Assembly: GCA_013817135.1 (NCBI GenBank)
Contig: JACDDF010000204.1
Span: 1 to 5,276 of the forward strand
Origin: Nitrospirales bacterium
GTDB lineage: Bacteria > Nitrospirota > Nitrospiria > Nitrospirales > UBA8639
Direction of reading: 5' to 3'
DNA: 5,276 nucleotides
Under the pieces are notes generated by a model. That model was not told the origin of the DNA. It ran no database searches and saw nothing but the letters and a program-made list of their open reading frames with translations. Each line of letters starts with the position of its first letter. Within the stretch, counting starts at the first letter, position 1. Shown piece by piece: positions 1-4,469 of this stretch. Made by a program: the position numbers and the translations under genes.

Positions 1-129
1 CGGCATCCGGAGAAACTTGGCGAAATGAAACCGCTCCAATGGTATTACTATGACGGCAGCTACGTTGAACCGCATCAGGGAAGTCAACTGAACAAGCCGT
101 TCGTCATTATGAGCCTTGACGTCAAATAA
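1..129 (+). CDS. C-terminal tail of an unidentified protein (5' end outside window)
   Basis: Reading from base 1 gives 42 uninterrupted codons and a TAA stop at 127-129. The tail is rich in aromatic residues (WYYYDGSY in its middle) and ends in a hydrophobic strand followed by SLDVK. It has no Cys, no heme motif and no membrane segment. I do not recognise the family. The reading is supported by ordinary codon use, plausible protein composition, and an intergenic stretch beginning just after the stop. Its relation to the next gene is unclear: about 150 bp of structured non-coding DNA separates them. It could be the end of a secreted or periplasmic enzyme, but that is a guess. Confidence 0.55.
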   Translation, partial: RHPEKLGEMKPLQWYYYDGSYVEPHQGSQLNKPFVIMSLDVK

Positions 130-152
130 GGATCAAACCCCTATAGAGATGA

Positions 153-212
153 ATGGAATGATGGACTGAATAGTCGTTCATGGCATTCCATGGTAGTATG
201 CGGCGTTTTTTT
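153..212 (+). other. Nested inverted repeats followed by a T7 run (possible weak terminator or leader structure)
   Basis: ATGGAATG at 153-160 pairs with CATTCCAT at 184-191 (8 bp, perfect). Inside lies GACT-GAAT-AGTC (164-175). An alternative 5-bp hairpin, CATGG-CATT-CCATG (179-192), would compete with the outer stem. A run of seven T lies at 206-212, 14 bases after the outer stem, which is too far for a textbook Rho-independent terminator. It sits 23 bases after the stop of the upstream gene and about 90 bases before the DUF1264 start, so it could end the first transcript or lie in the leader of the second. Confidence 0.35.
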
Positions 213-265
213 CACCCAGTTCCCAATGCCTTCCACATGGTTGGAGGGTTATTACTGATCAACAT

Positions 266-274
266 AAAGGAGGT
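266..274 (+). promoter_or_regulatory. Strong ribosome binding site deciding the DUF1264 start
   Basis: AAAGGAGGT is a near-perfect Shine-Dalgarno sequence ending 4 bases before the ATG at 279. It selects that ATG over the in-frame ATG at 180, which has no such site and would put an uncharacteristic 33-residue extension ahead of the signal peptide. Confidence 0.85.
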
Positions 275-278
275 TGCT

Positions 279-809
279 ATGCGTCATTCGATTCGTACAG
301 TTTTCATGATGGGGGCATTAAGTGTTATGGCCATGGGGTGTATGACCACTCCAGCCATGAGCGAAGGAGGTGCCCCTGCCCCAGGACCTGCCCAGGGATA
401 TGATATCCATGTGCAAGCTCCTCATTTGATGGCGGATGGCACCCCAGGTGGACCATATCATCACTATTGCAAAGGGATTAATGACAAGATCTTGCAATGT
501 CTCCTGTTTGAAACCACGGATGCCAATGCCCCTCTTGTGGCCATTGAATATTTCGTGTCCAAGGATCTTTCCCGAACATTGCCCCTGATCCAGTGGCATC
601 GGTTTTTCCATGATCACAAACAGGAAATTGCCACCGGCCGCGTGAAAGTTCTGGACATTGATGATCCCGAAAAGTTGAAAGCCGTCGTGGAAGCCGCGTC
701 AAAGACCGACGGGGTCATTTATCATCTGTGGCAAAAAGGGAAAGAATTCCCTGACGGGACGGTGACCTTCCCACAATCTCTTGGGCACATCTTTAATCAA
801 CCAAATTAA
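279..809 (+). CDS. Secreted DUF1264 (OBAP-like) protein, possible lipoprotein
   Basis: A 176-residue protein of the DUF1264 family, whose plant members are called oil-body-associated proteins; the bacterial role is not established. Family signatures are visible: GYDIHVQAPH (40-49), the HHYCK block (61-65), the QCLLFET block (73-79), an EYFVS segment (90-94), WH within the 106-113 region, and the YHLWQ motif (148-152) near the C-terminus. The N-terminus is MRHSIRT followed by a hydrophobic stretch ending in VMAMGC, so Cys21 may be lipidated. The lipobox is imperfect (Ala at -3, Met at -2). A Pro/Ala/Gly-rich linker (about 28-39) leads into the folded domain, as expected for an exported protein. 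The start at 279 follows a strong Shine-Dalgarno sequence. A perfect hairpin follows the stop. Many conserved His residues (H44, H49, H61, H62) could bind metal, but that is inference. Family assignment is confident; function is not known. Confidence 0.88.
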   Translation: MRHSIRTVFMMGALSVMAMGCMTTPAMSEGGAPAPGPAQGYDIHVQAPHLMADGTPGGPYHHYCKGINDKILQCLLFETTDANAPLVAIEYFVSKDLSRTLPLIQWHRFFHDHKQEIATGRVKVLDIDDPEKLKAVVEAASKTDGVIYHLWQKGKEFPDGTVTFPQSLGHIFNQPN

Positions 810-821
810 TCGGAGGTGCTC

Positions 822-850
822 CCCGGAGATTTCCTTGTGGAATCTCCGGG
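822..850 (+). other. Perfect 10-bp inverted repeat between the DUF1264 and cytochrome c genes
   Basis: CCCGGAGATT (822-831) pairs exactly with AATCTCCGGG (841-850) around a 9-base loop. It lies 13 bases after the DUF1264 stop and 26 bases before the proposed cytochrome start. No T-run follows, so it is not a canonical intrinsic terminator. It would fit an mRNA-processing or stabilising hairpin, an attenuator, or an operator for a dimeric regulator. The 5' flank CGGAG (811-815) could instead pair with CTCCG in the right arm, allowing an alternative fold. Its strength argues that the region is not coding, which counts against starting the cytochrome at the GTG at 816. Confidence 0.7.
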
Positions 851-859
851 ATCCGTATT

Positions 860-866
860 AGAAGGA
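860..866 (+). promoter_or_regulatory. Ribosome binding site for the TTG start of cytochrome c
   Basis: AGAAGGA lies 9 bases before the in-frame TTG at 876. The other in-frame candidates, GTG at 816 and GTG at 837, lack a correctly spaced site, and both would place the 822-850 hairpin wholly or partly inside the coding sequence. Confidence 0.6.
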
Positions 867-875
867 ACATTAATC

Positions 876-1346
876 TTGAACCTGCTTAAGGGTAAATTTA
901 AGATTGTGCCGGCTTTCTTTGTTGTGGGGATACTCGGAATCGATCTAGGGCATGCCGCTGATAAAGAAGTTTTGAAACCCAGAGTTCCTCCGGATCAGAT
1001 TCAAAAGGCGCGAGAAAAAATGAATCCTTTCCCGTCAATCTCCGAAAATATTGAGAAGGGCAAACACATTTTTCACGGCAAAGCCTTTTGTGTCACCTGT
1101 CATGGACCGGAAGGAAAAGGCTTGGGAGATATCCCTGGATTAAGGGGGAAACTTCCCCGGAATTTTACGGATAAAACCTGGCAGGCAGCTCGCACCGATG
1201 GGGAACTCTTTTGGATATTGCAAAACGGCAGCCCGGGGACGGATATGGGCTCATTCATCCCCCTAGTGTTGACTGAAGAAGAGGCTTGGTATGTGATATT
1301 GTATGTGAGAACATTTGGCAATGGGGTAGAATCAAGAAAAGAATAA
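876..1346 (+). CDS. Periplasmic monoheme class I cytochrome c
   Basis: A 156-residue exported electron carrier. A Sec signal peptide is clear: Lys-rich start (K5, K7, K9), hydrophobic core (about 10-24), and GHAA as the likely cleavage region near residue 28. The heme site is CVTCH (72-76), followed by GPEGKGLGD, typical of small class I cytochromes c. The N-P pair (50-51) and the IEKGKHIF segment before the heme also match such carriers. Met124 in the GTDMGSF segment is the likely sixth iron ligand. The C-terminal helix contains EEAWYVILYVRTF. The TTG at 876 is preferred because of its Shine-Dalgarno sequence and because translation from it begins a standard signal peptide; the GTG at 816 would add 20 residues. 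It could hand electrons from a periplasmic dehydrogenase to an oxidase. Which partner it serves cannot be seen; the sulfite dehydrogenase operon downstream is one candidate. Confidence 0.92.
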   Translation: MNLLKGKFKIVPAFFVVGILGIDLGHAADKEVLKPRVPPDQIQKAREKMNPFPSISENIEKGKHIFHGKAFCVTCHGPEGKGLGDIPGLRGKLPRNFTDKTWQAARTDGELFWILQNGSPGTDMGSFIPLVLTEEEAWYVILYVRTFGNGVESRKE

Positions 1347-1347
1347 A

Positions 1348-1375
1348 TCAATGATCCAGCCATCGACATCATTGA
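1348..1375 (+). other. 8-bp inverted repeat immediately after the cytochrome c stop codon
   Basis: TCAATGAT (1348-1355) pairs perfectly with ATCATTGA (1368-1375) around a 12-base loop, starting one base after the TAA. It lacks a T-run and is AT-rich, so it would be a weak terminator. A 3'-end-protecting hairpin on the cytochrome mRNA, or a protein-binding palindrome, is equally possible. Confidence 0.45.
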
Positions 1376-1619
1376 ATGTGCTATCGCTCACACTGATGCG
1401 TTTGTGGACTTTTAGGTTCCCAATCCGTTGACCGGACATCCTAAGAATGTCAATAATGCGAAAGGGGCCACGCCTCGAGTGGCCGGTGATCAAAGTCTTA
1501 TATGCCGGGAAAGGCGGTGAATAGATAGGTATTACCCGTCTCACCAATATGGTGGAGGGAAAAGAAACAGCGGATCCGCATGGCCCTGCGGTAGTTCATC
1601 CCTAATTTGTTCCGTGCGC

Positions 1620-1648
1620 GAACATGGCCCCTTCCCGAGACCATGTTC
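1620..1648 (+). other. 8-bp inverted repeat upstream of the orphan gene
   Basis: GAACATGG (1620-1627) pairs perfectly with CCATGTTC (1641-1648) around a pyrimidine-rich 13-base loop. It ends 31 bases before the ATG at 1680 and 12 bases before the Shine-Dalgarno sequence, a position suited to an operator or a leader hairpin. Confidence 0.45.
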
Positions 1649-1660
1649 CGAACCACATCT

Positions 1661-1670
1661 AGGAAGGAGG
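1661..1670 (+). promoter_or_regulatory. Very strong ribosome binding site of the orphan gene
   Basis: AGGAAGGAGG ends 9 bases before the ATG at 1680. It decides the start in favour of that ATG over the in-frame GTG at 1614, which has no Shine-Dalgarno sequence and lies left of the 1620-1648 repeat. Confidence 0.8.
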
Positions 1671-1679
1671 ACTTGGCTT

Positions 1680-2087
1680 ATGTCGGTTATGCCTCTAATC
1701 GTTCTTGCAACCTGGTTAGCGTTCACCTCAGTCGAAACTCCCTCCCCCTTAACGACCTTAGCCTTGCCTTCAGAACCAGACGAAAATACGCGGATTGATG
1801 AAATCTACGATCAGGAATCTCTCATGCTGCTGTCCCTGTATTCCTTGAAAGGGAATGGGAAAGCCGATTACATCACGGGACGAACCGTCGAACAACATGT
1901 GCGAAGCACCTACGGAAACCCCGTGTACTACACCCGAGAGTTTCCCATTTTTTATTGGTGGAACCATACAATGTGGAATGACCCGTTTGTGGATGGTGTC
2001 AACGGAAACGAACAGGTCTATCAGGAGGAAACAGATTTTGATGTGAGCCGATACAAGCCTTGTGTCTTTAACGGGCAATCTTGCTAG
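1680..2087 (+). CDS. Exported protein of unknown family, 135 residues
   Basis: I do not recognise this protein. Residues 1-19 are hydrophobic (MSVMPLIVLATWLAFTS...) and look like a signal peptide or membrane anchor, but with no Lys or Arg before the core, which is unusual. A Pro/Thr-rich linker (about 18-32) follows. The rest is acidic and aromatic: a GNGKADYITGRTV block (58-70), a GNPVYYTREFPIFYWW segment (79-94), TMWND (97-101), then DGVNGNEQVYQ (105-115). The GNGKADY and VDGVNGN stretches have the Asp/Asn/Gly spacing of calcium-binding loops, but neither is a full EF-hand. Two Cys (C128, C135) at the extreme C-terminus could form a disulfide in the periplasm. No heme motif is present. The strong Shine-Dalgarno sequence and protein-like composition support a real, well-translated gene. 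It stands alone, with about 300 bp of non-coding DNA on each side. Confidence 0.75.
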   Translation: MSVMPLIVLATWLAFTSVETPSPLTTLALPSEPDENTRIDEIYDQESLMLLSLYSLKGNGKADYITGRTVEQHVRSTYGNPVYYTREFPIFYWWNHTMWNDPFVDGVNGNEQVYQEETDFDVSRYKPCVFNGQSC

Positions 2088-2385
2088 GCAAACGGCTGTA
2101 GCAGCAGGGTCTCCTCCCTCAACTATCCATCGGTTCGCTGGCAGTTCATCTAGGGCTTTAGCCCTCAAAAAAATTTCCATTTCAAATGAATGATCTGCAT
2201 GAGAGTCAACGGTATGGGATTATCAAAATGGAAAGCCGGGAACGGACCTGATGGCGCTTTCTGGAATGTCCGATGAAAAGATAGAGTAGGTAATTTATTC
2301 TATCCGTACATTCAGGTGAAGGGCTGATTTGTACGCGGGCAGACTTTCTGGTTTCTTTTGGAAAAAGATAAGGTAGATTAAGCTC
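2088..2385 (+). other. 298-bp intergenic region upstream of the sulfite dehydrogenase operon
   Basis: No supported gene. Two foldable segments are visible: a 5-bp hairpin AGGGC-TTTA-GCCCT (2152-2165) followed by C and an A-run, and a longer AT-rich hairpin at 2280-2304. The promoter of the sorA operon most likely lies here, but I see no clear sigma-70 or sigma-54 pair at proper spacing. The start of sorA is preceded by only a modest Shine-Dalgarno match, AAGGT (2370-2374), 11 bases before the ATG. Confidence 0.5.
2280..2304 (+). other. Leader hairpin candidate upstream of sorA
   Basis: GATAGA (2280-2285) pairs with TCTATC (2299-2304). As RNA the stem extends inward to 11 pairs, three of them G-U, with a TAA loop (2291-2293). 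It ends 81 bases before the sorA ATG and could sit in the 5' leader, but with few G-C pairs its stability is modest. Confidence 0.3.
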
Positions 2386-3615
2386 ATGAACGAAAAAAAG
2401 CCGAGAATAGACCGTCGACAATTATTGAAAGGCAGCCTTGCTCTCGGGTTGGGTCTCCTCACCCCCAGAGGGCTCTGGGCCAACGATTCCTCGACCGTCA
2501 CTCTTCCTTTCGAGCGTGGTCGTCGTCCGTTGGTCGCTCTTCCACAGAAGCGGCCACTCATGGTGTTGGCCACGAGGCCTCCCCAATTGGAAACACCCTT
2601 TCATATTTTCAACGAGAACATCTTCACGCCTAATGATGCATTTTTTGTTCGTTGGCATCTTGCCAATATCCCTCAGGAAATTGACGTGAACACCTTTCGG
2701 CTGACTATTCGAGGTCGAGTCAATAAAATTTTATCTCTGAGCCTTGAAGAACTGAAAACGCAATTCGATCAAGTCGAAATTGCAGCCGTCTGCCAATGCG
2801 CGGGAAATAGTCGCGGGTTTTTCCAACCCCGAGTCCCTGGAGTACAGTGGGGAAATGGTGCAATGGGAAATGCCAACTGGAAGGGAATCAGACTCCGTGA
2901 TCTTCTTCACAAGGCGGGACTCGCAGACGACGCCCTGCAAATTCGGTTTGATGGCCTTGATCAACCGGTCGCACAAGTCACGCCTGATTTTCGAAAATCT
3001 CTACAGCTTGATGATGCCCTCCAGAAAGAGGTCTTAATCGCTCATTCCATGAATGGGGAATCTCTTCCCATGCTGAACGGTTTTCCCCTTCGCCTCGTAG
3101 TGCCGGGATGGTATGCGACCTATTGGGTGAAGATGCTGAATGATATCGAAGTGCTCAACCAAGCCGATCAAACTTTTTGGACGACCGATGCCTATCGCCT
3201 GCCGGCTGATCCTTGTCACTGCGTGAAACCCGGAGAAGCCTTAACGAGCACAGTTCCAATGGGCAAAACGCCCGTTCGATCCTTTATGACGAATGTGGAA
3301 GAGGGTCAAACCTTGCCTGGAGGAAAACCATTCACGATTAAAGGGATAGCCTTTGACCAGGGGTATGGCATTGATCGCGTGTTGTTCTCCATGGATGGAG
3401 GCCAACAATGGCAGTCCGCTCGATTGGGAAAGGACTATGGAGATTTCAGCTTCCGCCCCTGGGAAGCGAAATTTATTCCGGAGCCTGGACATGCGTATGC
3501 ACTTCAATCACTGGCCATCAATCGGATTGGAGAGACACAGCGGTTCGATGCCAGATGGAATCCACATGGATATCTTCGCAACGTCATCGAAACGGTGAAT
3601 ATTCATGGAACCTGA
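2386..3615 (+). CDS. sorA: SorA-type sulfite dehydrogenase, molybdopterin subunit
   Basis: A 409-residue periplasmic enzyme of the sulfite oxidase family that oxidises sulfite to sulfate and passes electrons to a cytochrome c. The N-terminus is a Tat signal (DRRQLLKG at 9-16, hydrophobic core, cleavage near A32), as expected for an enzyme exported with its cofactor. The molybdenum-cofactor domain spans roughly 75-265 and a C-terminal dimerisation domain roughly 285-405. The CAGNSR motif places the Mo-binding Cys at 138. Relative to the SorA of Starkeya novella (active-site residues recalled from its structure: Arg55, His57, Cys104, Arg109, Tyr236), a constant offset of 34 gives R89, H91, C138, R143 and Y270, all present. 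PRVPGVQWGNGAMGNANW (148-165) and DPCHCVKPG (275-283) are also SorA-like. Total length fits the family. An extra Cys136 sits two residues before the Mo ligand. It is followed after 9 bp by its probable electron acceptor, so the two form an operon. SoxC is the alternative relative, but the motif block favours SorA. Confidence 0.95.
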   Translation: MNEKKPRIDRRQLLKGSLALGLGLLTPRGLWANDSSTVTLPFERGRRPLVALPQKRPLMVLATRPPQLETPFHIFNENIFTPNDAFFVRWHLANIPQEIDVNTFRLTIRGRVNKILSLSLEELKTQFDQVEIAAVCQCAGNSRGFFQPRVPGVQWGNGAMGNANWKGIRLRDLLHKAGLADDALQIRFDGLDQPVAQVTPDFRKSLQLDDALQKEVLIAHSMNGESLPMLNGFPLRLVVPGWYATYWVKMLNDIEVLNQADQTFWTTDAYRLPADPCHCVKPGEALTSTVPMGKTPVRSFMTNVEEGQTLPGGKPFTIKGIAFDQGYGIDRVLFSMDGGQQWQSARLGKDYGDFSFRPWEAKFIPEPGHAYALQSLAINRIGETQRFDARWNPHGYLRNVIETVNIHGT

Positions 3616-3624
3616 GACCAAACC

Positions 3625-4290
3625 ATGAAGCGTGTGTGCATGTTCTTGATGGTGCTGCTGTGTGTCGTCGGATTTGGGTGGGGACTTCCGGTTAACGCCG
3701 ATGACAGAAAACAGCTATCCATTATCCATCTTCCTTCCGATCCCATCTCGTTTCAACCCGGTCCTGGGAGTGACCTCGCCAGCCGTTACTGCCTGATGTG
3801 TCATTCCGCAGAGTATGTGTATATGCAGCCACCTCATCCCCGTGAGCAATGGGTGGAAATTGTCGGAAAAATGAAAACATCATTCGGTTGTCCAATCTCG
3901 AATGAGGACATGGCTCCCTTGGCCGATTATCTCGTGTCGCAAAACTCACTTCAACCTTCCCCCTCAGCCCCCCACGTCCAAGCGGACGGCGAGAAGGAAA
4001 CACCCGGTCGATCCGCCACTCAAGCGAGCGATCCGCAACAAGGGGAATCCCTCTATAAACGCCACTGCCTCACGTGCCATGGACCCGGTGGCAAAGGAGA
4101 CGGTCCCATCGGACCGGTCTTGGTTCCGCCGGCAGCCAACCTCACGTTAATAGGTAAGCAATCAGACAAATCCATCCTTGATACGCTCCGAAAAGGACGT
4201 CCGGGAACGGCCATGCCAGCCTGGGAACACGATCTGAATCCACAAGAGCTGAATCAGCTTCTTTCATTTCTTCGAACATTAACTCCATAA
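3625..4290 (+). CDS. Two-heme cytochrome c: SorB-like domain fused to a second class I domain
   Basis: A 221-residue exported cytochrome and the likely electron acceptor of the adjacent SorA. A Sec signal peptide covers about 1-25 (VNADD near the cleavage site). Domain 1 (about 46-106) resembles SorB: a PGPG lead-in, heme site CLMCH (56-60), then SAEYVYMQPP (61-70), GKMKTSFGCPI (81-91) and an ADYL helix end. Met83 is the likeliest sixth ligand, with Met96 as an alternative. A Pro/Ser/Glu-rich linker (about 108-137) leads to domain 2 (138-221), a class I cytochrome c with heme site CLTCH (148-152), GPGGKGDGP after it, and Met197 in the GTAMPAW motif as sixth ligand. Classical SorB has one heme and is about half this length, so the C-terminal domain is an addition. 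No clear Shine-Dalgarno sequence precedes the ATG; the 9-bp gap after sorA suggests coupled translation. The second heme probably relays electrons to a downstream carrier or oxidase. SoxD, also two-heme, is a less likely identity because the partner is SorA-like. Confidence 0.93.
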   Translation: MKRVCMFLMVLLCVVGFGWGLPVNADDRKQLSIIHLPSDPISFQPGPGSDLASRYCLMCHSAEYVYMQPPHPREQWVEIVGKMKTSFGCPISNEDMAPLADYLVSQNSLQPSPSAPHVQADGEKETPGRSATQASDPQQGESLYKRHCLTCHGPGGKGDGPIGPVLVPPAANLTLIGKQSDKSILDTLRKGRPGTAMPAWEHDLNPQELNQLLSFLRTLTP

Positions 4291-4469
4291 CACCGATGAA
4301 TCCTGCGAGCCTGCCTAATAGGCCATTCCATCAGCAACCAAATACATTCCTTGGATTTCCCTATTCATACGGGTGCTTCCCGTTCGTGGCTCTGTGAAAC
4401 CTGAAAAAATCTCCGCTTCTCTCACCAATGTCTGTTCGTGTAACCTTAGCCAATTTTGAAACCATACCC
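4291..4469 (+). other. Intergenic region between the sor operon and pyruvate kinase
   Basis: 179 bases with no supported gene. I see no convincing terminator: the only small hairpin, GCCT-AAT-AGGC near 4313-4323, has 4 pairs and no T-run. No clear promoter or Shine-Dalgarno sequence precedes the pyruvate kinase start. The last 42 bases could be coding if translation starts at the ATG at 4428. Confidence 0.5.

Larger units (their letters stand above)
1347..1679 (+). other. 333-bp intergenic region with three inverted repeats, no convincing gene
   Basis: No open frame here has both a start with a ribosome binding site and protein-like composition. Three inverted repeats are present: 1348-1375, 1466-1484 (GGCCAC / GTGGCC, 7-base loop) and 1620-1648. 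None is followed by a T-run. A short stop-free stretch at 1416-1517 reads NPLTGHPKNV, which resembles the lead-in of class I cytochromes c, but no CxxCH follows; it may be a decayed gene remnant or chance. The promoter of the downstream orphan gene probably lies here, though I cannot identify convincing -35 and -10 boxes. Confidence 0.5.

Noticed and set aside
116..125. TTGACGTCAA palindrome
   Set aside because: It is a perfect 10-base palindrome but is fully explained as coding sequence (LDVK before the stop), and such palindromes are expected by chance.
116..147. TTGACG and TATAGA as a sigma-70 promoter for the DUF1264 gene
   Set aside because: The spacer is 20 bases, longer than the usual 16-18, and the -35-like box lies inside the end of the upstream coding sequence.
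180..278. N-terminal extension of the DUF1264 gene from the in-frame ATG at 180
   Set aside because: No ribosome binding site, and the extension would bury the signal peptide; the ATG at 279 has a near-perfect Shine-Dalgarno sequence.
816..875. Cytochrome c start at the GTG at 816
   Set aside because: It places the perfect 822-850 hairpin inside the coding region, has no spaced Shine-Dalgarno sequence, and puts 20 uncharacteristic residues before the signal peptide.
1332..1547. Minus-strand ORF of 71 codons
   Set aside because: Composition is not protein-like, it has no ribosome binding site, and it overlaps the end of the cytochrome gene.
2152..2175. Hairpin AGGGC-TTTA-GCCCT as an intrinsic terminator for the orphan gene
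   Set aside because: On the + strand it is followed by an A-run rather than a T-run, and on the - strand the T-run comes before the hairpin; the stem is only 5 bp.
1770..2180. Minus-strand ORF of 136 codons opposite the orphan gene
   Set aside because: Shadow of the + strand gene, which has the strong ribosome binding site and signal-like N-terminus; no start signal is seen on the minus strand.
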